A stretch of 36,971 nt of DNA from Akkermansiaceae bacterium UBA4145 (lineage in GTDB: Bacteria > Verrucomicrobiota > Verrucomicrobiia > Verrucomicrobiales > Akkermansiaceae): contig DFWB01000224.1 in the NCBI GenBank assembly GCA_002380675.1, positions 1-36,971 on the forward strand, written 5' to 3'. Shown here piece after piece: positions 25,071 through 32,785 of the stretch. The notes beneath the pieces were generated by a model, which was not told the DNA's origin, ran no database searches, and saw only the letters and a list, made by a program, of their open reading frames with translations. Made by a program: the position numbers and the translations under genes. How positions within the stretch are numbered: the stretch's first letter is position 1; the number at the start of each line of letters is the position of its first letter.

Positions 25071-26504
25071 ATGCTTCGACCGGTAATTGTATGGGCGCTC
25101 CTTGTCTGCAGTTCATGGGCCCAGAGTTACGTTGGAAGCAGGGAGAAAGCACCGGCTCCCGACCGAGAATTTCGGGCGGCGTGGATCGCCTGCGTCTACA
25201 ATATTGACTGGCCTTCGAGAAAGGGGCTTAGCGCCCAGCGGCAGCAGGCCGAGCTGACCCGGATTCTCGACCGGATGGCGTCATTGCGGATGAACGCAGT
25301 GATTTTTCAGGTGCGCCCCCAAGCGGATGCCCTATATCGATCGCGGATTGAACCTTGGTCCCCGTGGCTCACAGGCACTATGGGAAGAGATCCGGGCTAC
25401 GATCCGCTCGCTTACTGTATTAAGCAGGCGCACGCTCGCAATATCGAGGTTCATGCTTGGTTTAATCCATTTCGGGCAACGCCTCACAGGGACCATCGGG
25501 TTTCTCCAGATCACGTTTCTCGGACCCACCCCTCAATTATACGCGACTTCAAGCTCCACCGGTGGATGGACCCGGCGAGCAGCTTTACGAGGCGCCGGGC
25601 CTTGGACGTCATAGCCGATGTTGTGAGGCGTTACGACGTAGACGGAATCCATATTGACGATTATTTCTACCCTTATCCCGATCTTGTCAAAGGACGGCCA
25701 ACCCCTGACTTTCCAGATGGCAAGACCCCTTCCCAGCGGCGGGCCTATGTGGACTCCTTCGTGCGGGGCATGTACTCGAAGGTGAAGGGGATCAAGCCAT
25801 GGGTGCGCGTTGGGATCAGCCCTTTTGGAATCTGGAAGCCAGGAGTCCCCCGGGGAACTATGGCTCATATTAACGCCTATGAGCATCTGGCTGCGGACTC
25901 CCGGAAGTGGCTGGCTTCAGGGTGGTGTGATTACCTTTCCCCCCAGCTCTACTGGCGAATCAAAGGGCCTCAGAGTTTTCCTCTACTCCTTGAATGGTGG
26001 CGAGCCCAGGGCGTCCGTCCAGTGTGGCCCGGACTTGCGACAGCTCGTATCAAGTCCACCGAGGATCCAGGTCGACCTGCCAGCGAAATGGTGAACCAGT
26101 TACGGCTCTCACGTAGTGTAGGCCGAAATTACGCTGGGCATGTTCATTGGAGTGCGAAGTCCCTTATGGAAAACCGAGGGGGGATTACTACGGCATTAAG
26201 CAAGAGTATCTACACTCATCCTGCCCTCGTGCCACCCATGCCGTGGTTGAGCAAGACGAGGCCTCAGGCGCCGCGCATGCGTGCGAGTGCGAGTAAAGGG
26301 TTGACCCTTCTGCAATGGTCCAAGGTTTCGTCTGCCACCAAGTATGTTGTCCAAGCCCGTTACGGCTCCAGTTGGAACACTTACGCCGTGACACATGGGT
26401 CCCGTCTGAATGTGAGCCTTAGGGGCTCTCCAGACGCTATTGCGGTTAGCAGTGTGGATCGCTACGGGATCGCTTCGGATGCGAACGTCGTGGGGCGGCG
26501 ATAG
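25071..26504 (+). CDS. GHL10 (DUF187/YngK-like) family 10-type glycosyl hydrolase, secreted
   Basis: A secreted TIM-barrel protein of the glycosyl-hydrolase-like 10 family. Relatives such as YngK are poorly characterised, and some bind or cut peptidoglycan-like glycans. A signal peptide covers residues 1-18. FRAAWIACVYNIDWPS (34-49) starts the barrel. MNAVIFQVRPQADALY, then EVHAWFNPFRATP, carry conserved aromatic and acidic positions. DGIHIDDYFYPYP (191-203) holds Asp196/Asp197, the likely catalytic region. VRVGISPFGIW and WCDYLSPQLYW complete the family marks. The last 80 residues look like a fibronectin-III-type domain. With 477 residues it is complete. The natural substrate is unknown. Confidence 0.92.
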   Translation: MLRPVIVWALLVCSSWAQSYVGSREKAPAPDREFRAAWIACVYNIDWPSRKGLSAQRQQAELTRILDRMASLRMNAVIFQVRPQADALYRSRIEPWSPWLTGTMGRDPGYDPLAYCIKQAHARNIEVHAWFNPFRATPHRDHRVSPDHVSRTHPSIIRDFKLHRWMDPASSFTRRRALDVIADVVRRYDVDGIHIDDYFYPYPDLVKGRPTPDFPDGKTPSQRRAYVDSFVRGMYSKVKGIKPWVRVGISPFGIWKPGVPRGTMAHINAYEHLAADSRKWLASGWCDYLSPQLYWRIKGPQSFPLLLEWWRAQGVRPVWPGLATARIKSTEDPGRPASEMVNQLRLSRSVGRNYAGHVHWSAKSLMENRGGITTALSKSIYTHPALVPPMPWLSKTRPQAPRMRASASKGLTLLQWSKVSSATKYVVQARYGSSWNTYAVTHGSRLNVSLRGSPDAIAVSSVDRYGIASDANVVGRR

Positions 26505-26627
26505 AGAATGAGAGGATGCATTGGCTCCAGAGGATTGGCCCTTCCTCTATTCGCGGCGGGGAAAATAGATTGCTTAACGTTAATATTTAAGAGAAATTAA
26601 GGCGTTCGCTCAGCAAAGCCCTCTCTA

Positions 26628-26834
26628 ATGAACCTCCGCTTCTTTGTCACCTCAGTAGGAGCCCTGATTTTGGCATGGTTGGCACTAACCTTTTTCCGGG
26701 AAGTGCCAATGGAGAGCTACCTTCGCCCCTCTCCTTCAAGTGCGATCTCCACCGAGGAAGAATCGCAGGATAGCATCACCGGAGAGAAGGACCCTGATCA
26801 AGTGGCCGCACACGGGGATATTGCAGGCAAATAA
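26628..26834 (+). CDS. Small single-pass membrane protein (hypothetical)
   Basis: I do not recognise the family. The 68 residues start with one clear membrane helix (about 5-24, RFFVTSVGALILAWLALTFF). A polar, acidic, Ser/Glu-rich tail follows, presumably outside the membrane because of the arginine near the N-terminus. The ATG follows an A/T-rich stretch (26570-26600) containing the palindrome CTTAA..TTAAG that may hold a promoter. It is 123 bp after the GHL10 gene and 199 bp before the zinc-ribbon protein on the same strand. A helix of this quality in a 68-codon frame makes a real gene likely but not certain. Confidence 0.55.
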   Translation: MNLRFFVTSVGALILAWLALTFFREVPMESYLRPSPSSAISTEEESQDSITGEKDPDQVAAHGDIAGK

Positions 26835-26840
26835 AGAATC

Positions 26841-26915
26841 ATGGGAGAGCTGTCAGCGGAGGGGAGCATTTACTGGGGCTCCAAGGGAATGGCCCGGGAG
26901 ACCGTCAGACCCTAG
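26841..26915 (+). CDS. Possible 24-residue peptide ORF
   Basis: ATG to TAG, beginning six bases after the stop of the small membrane protein gene, reads MGELSAEGSIYWGSKGMARE and four more residues. Most third positions are G or C. There is no Shine-Dalgarno or recognised homologue. It may be a leader peptide for the downstream gene or chance. Confidence 0.2.
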   Translation: MGELSAEGSIYWGSKGMARETVRP

Positions 26916-27033
26916 GTCCCCTGTCTGGATATAGTTTTTGGAAGGGGCCATCTTCTTCCTTGTTTCCTACGGGATGCCGCAGGCAAGATCGCTGCCCGGC
27001 AGGGAGCACACAGTCCCTGTTGCCCCCCGGACG

Positions 27034-28545
27034 ATGGCTGTAATTCTTAAATGTGCTGCTTGTGGCGCCGAAGTCGTTTTTGAGGAGCTCAACTCAAAAG
27101 CGGAAAAAACGTGCCCCGGGTGCCAGGTGAAAGTTCGCTACCGGGAATGCGATGAGCAAATGGCAATTCCTGTGAGTATGACCCTCCCGGAAGAATTTGC
27201 GCCCATCGACTTGAGTTCGGTCGCAGACAAATCGGCCCTTCTGGTGGAGCGCTACAAGAAACCCGCCGCCGAATCCGCCGAGAGCGACACCACGGATGTC
27301 ACTCTTGCCAGAGCACTGAAGGCCCTTGCTGACAGCGTGGGAGTTTTGGACGAAAGGCTAAATCGGCATGAGGGGAAGGCGCCGTTACCGCCTGAAGAAG
27401 AAGGCACCGATCATACAAAGAAATGGGAGGAATCCGTTGAGGTTTCAACCAACGAGGAACGTGTAGACGGGGACACTAGGAGTAACCGGGAGAGCATCTC
27501 GGGAGTCATCCATTTGGATCCTCAAGAAACGGAAGGAAGCAAAGAACATACCAAGGCGAACCCCGTTGAAGCCCGAGTATTGGTCCGGCGCGAAGCGGCT
27601 CAAATAGCACATAATTTTCAGCGGGAAAGAAACGGGCAGAAGGATTGGACAGAGGAGGCAAGCTCTTTGCGCCATGGCACTGGGGGTTCGGGGCTCATTC
27701 GTAGCTTTCCAAAAACCACTGTCCTTGTCGCCGTGACCGGGGTCGCCCTGCTGAGTATGGCTGTGATTCTATGGACTGGGACCTTTCTTGCTCGCGGAGA
27801 GAAAGTGGGAGAAGAGCTAACGCTCACAAGTCCCCAGGCGACAGGCCTGAGTCAGCTGATGGAAGACGACCCGGAAGCGGCGATGGCCGAGACTGTTGCC
27901 CGGGGTTACCTGAACGCGACCAGCGCGCAAGCAGCTCTACCATTCGTGTGGCAATCAGAAATCATCCGCAATAAGTTTGAGCGCTATTTTAAACCTCTCT
28001 CACAACCTGACGCTTACGAACTTACTCTTCAGGATCGCGCAATTGGAAAGGGTGGCAGGCCACAGTTTCTCTATAAAATCGACTCTCCGGGAGAGAAGGG
28101 GAGAAGGCTTTTACTGCTCCCTGAGGGGTCCATGCCGAAAGTCTTCTGGGAATTTTTCGCGGAAGTGGGAGACATGCCTTGGTTAGACTTTCTTTCCAGT
28201 CAGCCAGAGGCTCCAGTTGAGATGCGGGTTTGGCTCCATCCGACGGACCTTTACGTCAGTGGATACGATAGCGAGAAGTGGCGAAGCTACATCCTCCATG
28301 ACCGTGCGGAGCAGCACAGGATTTTAGCATATGCGCCCAGGGATCTTGGTGATGACTGGAAGATCTCGGATGCGTTGCGGAACCGGCCTGTCACCTTCAA
28401 ACGCCACGAGGCGGTGATGGCTCTGCTTCTCCTGCGGCACAAAATGGAAGTTGATACGCAGGGTTTCTCAGGCGCGATAGTGGAGATCGAGGACGTTGTT
28501 TCAACGTCCTGGCTCCCGGATCGCTTCCGGGCTGCCAAGAATTGA
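27034..28545 (+). CDS. Zinc-ribbon, single-pass membrane protein of unknown function
   Basis: The protein has three parts. Residues 1-40 form a zinc ribbon (Cys7, Cys10, Cys27, Cys30; pattern CxxC-x16-CxxC). An acidic, charged linker runs from about 50 to 225. One membrane helix (about 228-253) is followed by an extracytoplasmic C-terminal domain of about 250 residues. That domain begins EAAMAETVARGYLNATSA, resembling the 'short helix plus NTF2-like' domains common in uncharacterised Verrucomicrobiota and Planctomycetota proteins; this resemblance is from memory. The start is put at MAVILKCAACG, because homology-like sequence begins there. The frame is open upstream to a TTG at 26938 and includes an ATG at 26974. 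The topology suggests sensing or scaffolding across the inner membrane. It converges on the M3 peptidase gene. Confidence 0.78.
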   Translation: MAVILKCAACGAEVVFEELNSKAEKTCPGCQVKVRYRECDEQMAIPVSMTLPEEFAPIDLSSVADKSALLVERYKKPAAESAESDTTDVTLARALKALADSVGVLDERLNRHEGKAPLPPEEEGTDHTKKWEESVEVSTNEERVDGDTRSNRESISGVIHLDPQETEGSKEHTKANPVEARVLVRREAAQIAHNFQRERNGQKDWTEEASSLRHGTGGSGLIRSFPKTTVLVAVTGVALLSMAVILWTGTFLARGEKVGEELTLTSPQATGLSQLMEDDPEAAMAETVARGYLNATSAQAALPFVWQSEIIRNKFERYFKPLSQPDAYELTLQDRAIGKGGRPQFLYKIDSPGEKGRRLLLLPEGSMPKVFWEFFAEVGDMPWLDFLSSQPEAPVEMRVWLHPTDLYVSGYDSEKWRSYILHDRAEQHRILAYAPRDLGDDWKISDALRNRPVTFKRHEAVMALLLLRHKMEVDTQGFSGAIVEIEDVVSTSWLPDRFRAAKN

Positions 28546-28560
28546 CGGACGGCCTGAGCC

Positions 28561-30660
28561 TTAAGCCAATCCGTTGCGCTCGAGTAGTGGTTGCAATTCC
28601 GGGTCCCGGCCCATGAAGTCACGATAGAGCTCGTCCACGGGGCGTGAGTTGCCCTTACTCAGGATATGATCTCGAAACGCGCGCCCAGTGTCAGGGTTCA
28701 GCACGCCCTCGGCTCTGAAGCGAGTGAAGGCGTCGGCGTCGAGAACCTCTGACCATTTATAAGAGTAGTAGCCTGCGGCGTATCCTCCAGGGCTGTCGAA
28801 CAGATGGTTAAACTGACGAGCAATGGTTGGGGTAGGCGAGGCCAGAGCGGCCTTATAGTTCTCCAGTATTTCTTGGTCTACCTCATCGAGGTCTCGATCG
28901 AGATACGCGGCGGGCTGAGTGTGAAGTTCGAGGTCAAGCTTCCCTAGTGCAAGCTGACGCATGGTGGTAGAAGCACTCAGGTAGTTTCGGGCGGCGATCA
29001 TTTTTTCAAACAGCTCGTCCGGAATAGGATCGCCGGTTTCATGGTGTCGGGCAAAAAAGTTGAGAGAGTCCCGGTCCCAGCAGAAGTTCTCCATGATCTG
29101 GGAAGGCAGCTCGACCCAGTCGCGTGGCACATTCACCCCTGAAAGACTTTTTACCGGGACGTCGCTGAGGAGTTGGTGAAGAAGATGGCCAAATTCATGG
29201 AAAATTGTTTCCACTTCGCTGTGTGTGAGCAGAGCAGGTTGGTCGCCGATGGGCTTGGTGAGATTACCGGTGATCAGCCCAAGATGCGGCTTGCGCTCGT
29301 TGTCTCCACTTCCGGGCAACCCTGTTTCGAGGTAATTCATCCATGCCCCGCTGCGCTTTGATTCCCGGGGGTGCCAGTCAGCGTAGAAAGAGCCAAGGAG
29401 CTCCCCTGATTCCGAATCATGCAGGTCGTAAAAGCTGACCTCTGGGTGCCACACCTCAACTTCTTCCCCGGAGTGAGAAGACCCTGATTCGACGAAGATT
29501 CCTCGGCGTGGCGTGATAGTTACTCCGAAGAGTCGGCTGGTCAGGCCGAACAGGCCTTCCATTACGTTGTCGACCTGGAAGTAGGGGCGCAGGTCTTCGT
29601 CATCAAAGTCATACTGTTCCTTCCGCTGTTTCTCTGCCCAGTAGGACACTTCCCATGGCTCCAAGCGGTTGACTTCTTTGCCGGTTTTGCGGGCTTTGTA
29701 GCTTTCGATCTGAAGGCATTCGTTACGGAACGCATCGACGATGCGCTCATGGAGGTCTTCAACAAATCCAAGTGCAGAGCTCCCGTTACCAACCATGCTC
29801 CTCTGTAAGTTGAGGTCGGCGAAATTTGCGAAGCCCAGTAATTCTGCTTTTTCCTGCCGGAGTCGGACGATTTCCCAGACGAGAGTTGAATTATCGAACT
29901 TGCCGCTGCGCCCAATGGAGCCTCTTCCCTCAAAGACCATCTTGCGGAGCTCCTCGCTGTCTGCATATTGCAGGACTGGGTAGAAGGACGGAAATTGCAT
30001 ATTGAAACGCCAGCAGGGAGCCTCTGGCGAACCGAGCCCCTTGGCCTCTGCATCTGCACGGGCAGAGGCCCGGCTGCTCTCCGGAAGCCCTGCCAGCAGG
30101 GCCTCGTCTTTCACAACGAGTTCCCATTCTTTTACGGAGTCCAGGACGTTTTCTCCGAACTTCTTGGTGGCCTTAGCCAACTCACTTTGCAACTGGGCCA
30201 TGCGCGCTTTTTTATCCGGAGGTAAATCCGCTCCGGCGTCGCGGAATTCCGCACAGGTTTCTTCAACGAAGCGCTTCGATACGGGATCAAGTTTCTTTAC
30301 GGAATCGGACTCCGCAAACGACTTCAAGCTTGCCCACAATTTGGCGTTGAGGGGAATGGAGGCGTGAAAGGCCGTGACCTTGGGAAGCATCTTGTTCAGT
30401 GCGCTTCGCTGGGTGTCGTTGTCTCGGACGGACGAGAGATGGTTGAGCCTGCCCCAGCCACGGGAGAGAGATTCGGTGGCAGCTTCTAGAGCGGCAAATG
30501 TATTGTCATAGGTCAACTGCTCGTGCGGAACGGAGCAGATTTCATCAATGCGCTGCTGTGCCTCAAGGATACCCGCTTCTATGTCGACCTCTACCTTTTC
30601 AGGGATCAGTTGAGACCAGGGAATGTGGAAGTTCTCAGCGAGGAAGGGATGATCGGCCAT
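28561..30660 (-). CDS. prlC: M3-family oligopeptidase (oligopeptidase A type)
   Basis: A cytoplasmic zinc endopeptidase that degrades short peptides, including cleaved signal peptides in E. coli OpdA/PrlC. The start is placed at MADHPFLAENFHIPW; an upstream ATG adds 12 residues. The zinc-binding motif His488-Glu-Phe-Gly-His492 sits in FHEFGHLLHQLL. The third ligand Glu lies in the following helix (PSQIMENFCWD). YAAGYYSYKWSEVLDADAF near the C-terminus is a strong OpdA signature. The 699 residues match OpdA (about 680). There is no signal peptide. It is preceded on the same strand, after a strong terminator, by the uracil-DNA glycosylase gene, so it probably has its own promoter. Confidence 0.95.
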   Translation of the reverse strand: MADHPFLAENFHIPWSQLIPEKVEVDIEAGILEAQQRIDEICSVPHEQLTYDNTFAALEAATESLSRGWGRLNHLSSVRDNDTQRSALNKMLPKVTAFHASIPLNAKLWASLKSFAESDSVKKLDPVSKRFVEETCAEFRDAGADLPPDKKARMAQLQSELAKATKKFGENVLDSVKEWELVVKDEALLAGLPESSRASARADAEAKGLGSPEAPCWRFNMQFPSFYPVLQYADSEELRKMVFEGRGSIGRSGKFDNSTLVWEIVRLRQEKAELLGFANFADLNLQRSMVGNGSSALGFVEDLHERIVDAFRNECLQIESYKARKTGKEVNRLEPWEVSYWAEKQRKEQYDFDDEDLRPYFQVDNVMEGLFGLTSRLFGVTITPRRGIFVESGSSHSGEEVEVWHPEVSFYDLHDSESGELLGSFYADWHPRESKRSGAWMNYLETGLPGSGDNERKPHLGLITGNLTKPIGDQPALLTHSEVETIFHEFGHLLHQLLSDVPVKSLSGVNVPRDWVELPSQIMENFCWDRDSLNFFARHHETGDPIPDELFEKMIAARNYLSASTTMRQLALGKLDLELHTQPAAYLDRDLDEVDQEILENYKAALASPTPTIARQFNHLFDSPGGYAAGYYSYKWSEVLDADAFTRFRAEGVLNPDTGRAFRDHILSKGNSRPVDELYRDFMGRDPELQPLLERNGLA

Positions 30661-30771
30661 GGGCAGTAGCTTGGAATTCAAAGAGCCGAATGTCAAAGAA
30701 CAGCACCGGAGAGAACGGGCTTAATGGATTTCCCAGAGAACCAAGGAAGTCACCAGTCATCCGGAGGTGCG

Positions 30772-30806
30772 CAAAAAAGCCCCGCCGGAGACCAATCCGG
30801 AGGGGC
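30772..30806 (-). terminator. Strong Rho-independent terminator (minus strand)
   Basis: On the minus strand GCCCCTCCGGA pairs with TCCGGCGGGGC (plus 30796-30806 and 30779-30789; 11 positions, one mismatch) around a 6-base loop, followed directly by six T residues. It ends the uracil-DNA glycosylase transcript 143 bp beyond its stop codon, or a short RNA encoded in that interval. Confidence 0.85.
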
Positions 30807-30874
30807 AAGACCGTTTCTCTAGACTGCAAAGAAGAGTAGAAAGGGTCTGGGGCCGTCACAGGGTGCCGGTCCCT

Positions 30875-30922
30875 TCAGACATGAAACGACGGATCAACGT
30901 TGATTCGTACAAGAAATTTCAT
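30875..30922 (-). CDS. Possible 15-residue peptide ORF between the UDG gene and its terminator
   Basis: ATG to TGA on the minus strand encodes MKFLVRINVDPSFHV. AGGA sits directly before the ATG. The ORF begins 26 bp past the glycosylase stop and is followed by a GGGGCCG/CGGTCCC hairpin and then the strong terminator. It may be a small gene, part of a 3' UTR-derived RNA, or chance. Confidence 0.25.
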   Translation of the reverse strand: MKFLVRINVDPSFHV

Positions 30923-30948
30923 TCCTAGGCCGAGAAACTTTCTGCGGC

Positions 30949-31809
30949 CTATTTTTTAGCGAAAAATGCTCGCTGCTTCTGAGATATCGGCATCTCAAGA
31001 AGCTCCATAACACTTAACATATCTTCCCACACTTTGCGTTTCTCAGTGACTGCCGAATCGTTGTGAAGGAGGTAGGACGGATGGTAGGTTACCCTCAGGG
31101 GAATACCCTCAAACTCATGCCACTGCTCTCGCATGCGGCCGACGGGTTGGTTTTCATAGTTCAGGAGCCCCTCTGCCGCCGTTCCGCCGAGGGCGATAAT
31201 GCACTTGGGTCGCACGATTTCGATTTCTGCCCTCACAAAGGGAAGGCAGGCCTGCATCTCCAGAGGAGTTGGTTTTCGATTGTTGGTGGTCTGGTTTTTC
31301 AGCGCGGGCCGAAATTTACAGATGTTGGAAATGTAGACGCTCTCCCGGGAAAATCCCATCGCCATCAGAATCTGATCCAGTTTTTGCCCGGCTTTTCCAA
31401 CAAAGGGCTGGCCTCGCCGTTCTTCCTCGTAGCCCGGGGCTTCTCCAACCAGCATCAGCTCAGCTTCGGGGTTGCCCGTAGCAAAGACCATCGTGTCGCG
31501 TAGTGATGACAGGGAAAGGGCAGGTTCCCATGTTTCGGCCTGCTTCCTGAGAGAAGCGAGTTTCTCGATTGCGCTTCCGCCCTCTGCTTTCAGTTTCGAA
31601 GGGGGAGCCTCAGTTTGCTGGCTGTTGCCGGAGCCAATATCCACTGCCTTGGTTACCGGGGGATGCCGGGGCCCAGCCTCAACCGAGCGCTTCCCTTTGC
31701 GGATCCTCTCGCGGAGGATCTCCTTAGCTTCTTCATCGAGGCGAACGTAACGTTCGCCACTGCGTGCAAGTTGCTGAAGATACTCGATGAGCGAGTGAAC
31801 CGGGGACAC
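30949..31809 (-). CDS. Uracil-DNA glycosylase, family-4-like, with an incomplete Fe-S site
   Basis: Removes uracil from DNA in base-excision repair. Motif A is VGEAPGYEEE (121-130), followed by RGQPFVGKAGQKLDQIL. The YISNICKFRP block, NNRKPTPLEMQACLP and the motif HPSYLL (243-248) complete the family-4 core. In family 4, four cysteines hold a 4Fe-4S cluster. Here the late pair is present (Cys164, Cys188), but the early CxxC is missing: the aligned segment is E95-P-A-L98. The start is set at a GTG (residue 1 of MSPVHSLIEYLQQL). The frame runs on to an ATG at 32004, but those 65 residues look unconserved. A linker (30-85) precedes the core, and the gene ends before a strong terminator. Confidence 0.85.
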   Translation of the reverse strand: MSPVHSLIEYLQQLARSGERYVRLDEEAKEILRERIRKGKRSVEAGPRHPPVTKAVDIGSGNSQQTEAPPSKLKAEGGSAIEKLASLRKQAETWEPALSLSSLRDTMVFATGNPEAELMLVGEAPGYEEERRGQPFVGKAGQKLDQILMAMGFSRESVYISNICKFRPALKNQTTNNRKPTPLEMQACLPFVRAEIEIVRPKCIIALGGTAAEGLLNYENQPVGRMREQWHEFEGIPLRVTYHPSYLLHNDSAVTEKRKVWEDMLSVMELLEMPISQKQRAFFAKK

Positions 31810-32026
31810 CGTCCCAAGGAAGCAGGAAGAGCCGCGGGGACCAAGCCCCAACTCAAGGCTCCCGGTGTTGGGGATAGTAAGTTCAAGTGCGGGCGTCGCT
31901 CGAGGTTTGTCCTGTGCGCGAATAGTTTTGTGAATAAAGTATTGTCGGAGTGAGCCCTTTAGACTAAAAAATGCGGCCGAGCACTTCCTTGGCCTTATTG
32001 ACAATCAAGCCTCCCTGCCTGTCTTC

Positions 32027-32764
32027 ATGAAAGTCCTGCTCCTCAAAGTGGCGTCGATCATTTTCGCCGTAAGCAGCTTGCCCAGCTGCAGCTTCTTCCA
32101 GCCGGCGACCCCTTTGTCCGGTGCGACTTCGCAGAGTAAGCTGGAGAAGGTGAAGCCTGCCCGAGCTGCATGGCTTGGCTCTCTTTGGTCCTCCGCGGGA
32201 AGTGGTCAGCAGGGCGAAGGGTTTCTGCCGGCTCAGGTCGATCTCGCGGTGAAGGCTTCGGCCTCGACCTTGCCGGTCGACAGATATGGCCGGCCTACCT
32301 ACCACAGTGAGTCCGTGCGGCATCGTTACGTGCGCACAACGTCCTACTCCCATCAAGAGAACGAGGTTGGCGCAGAAGGCCGCCTTAACGCGATGGGCAC
32401 GATTCTCAAGTATGGCCGGGTCAGGAGCGCGGCAGCTGATTGGTCCCGATATCCCGTGGGAACTGCATTCAGGATCAAGGGACTTCCGCAGGTCTACGTT
32501 GTCGATGACTATGGGCGCTCGTTAGCAGGAACGAACACGATTGATATCTACCATCCCACGTTGAAGCTGATGAGAAAGTGGGCCACCCGAGATGTTGAGA
32601 TCAATGTGATCCGATGGGGCTCTTGGGAGCAGTCGGCGAATCTTCTCCGCGGACGGACCAAGTATGCGCATTGTGCGATGATGTATTATGCAACTCTCGC
32701 GAAGATTCGCCGGCAAAGGGTCGCTCAGGCCGCGGAGAGGGAAGCAGGCAATCCATCGCTGTGA
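32027..32764 (+). CDS. 3D-domain protein, probable lipoprotein
   Basis: A probable envelope protein with the 3D domain, named for three conserved aspartates and found in MltA-type lytic transglycosylases and Rpf/YocH-like muralytic proteins. An N-terminal hydrophobic leader ends in LPSC (Cys21), an imperfect lipobox. The 3D-like region (about 100-185) has RTTSYSHQENE, KYGRVRSAAADWSRYPVGTAF, YVVDDYG and NTIDIYHPT, with the expected Asp positions. No other catalytic domain is visible in its 245 residues. A possible promoter is TTGTCG (31942) and TAAAAA (31965), spacer 17 bp. It is followed by nth after 21 bp and is divergent from the UDG gene. Confidence 0.8.
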   Translation: MKVLLLKVASIIFAVSSLPSCSFFQPATPLSGATSQSKLEKVKPARAAWLGSLWSSAGSGQQGEGFLPAQVDLAVKASASTLPVDRYGRPTYHSESVRHRYVRTTSYSHQENEVGAEGRLNAMGTILKYGRVRSAAADWSRYPVGTAFRIKGLPQVYVVDDYGRSLAGTNTIDIYHPTLKLMRKWATRDVEINVIRWGSWEQSANLLRGRTKYAHCAMMYYATLAKIRRQRVAQAAEREAGNPSL

Positions 32765-32785
32765 GGCAGGCTCTCTCTCGATGAT

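Noticed and set aside
26938..27033. TTG-initiated N-terminus of the zinc-ribbon gene
   Set aside because: The zinc ribbon typically starts close to the N-terminus, and the ATG at 27034 places CxxC at residue 7. The extension lacks a signal or motif.
31810..32004. 65-residue N-terminal extension of the UDG gene
   Set aside because: The residues look like translated non-coding DNA and share the divergent promoter region with the 3D gene. The GTG at 31809 was preferred, though there is no strong ribosome-binding site at either start.
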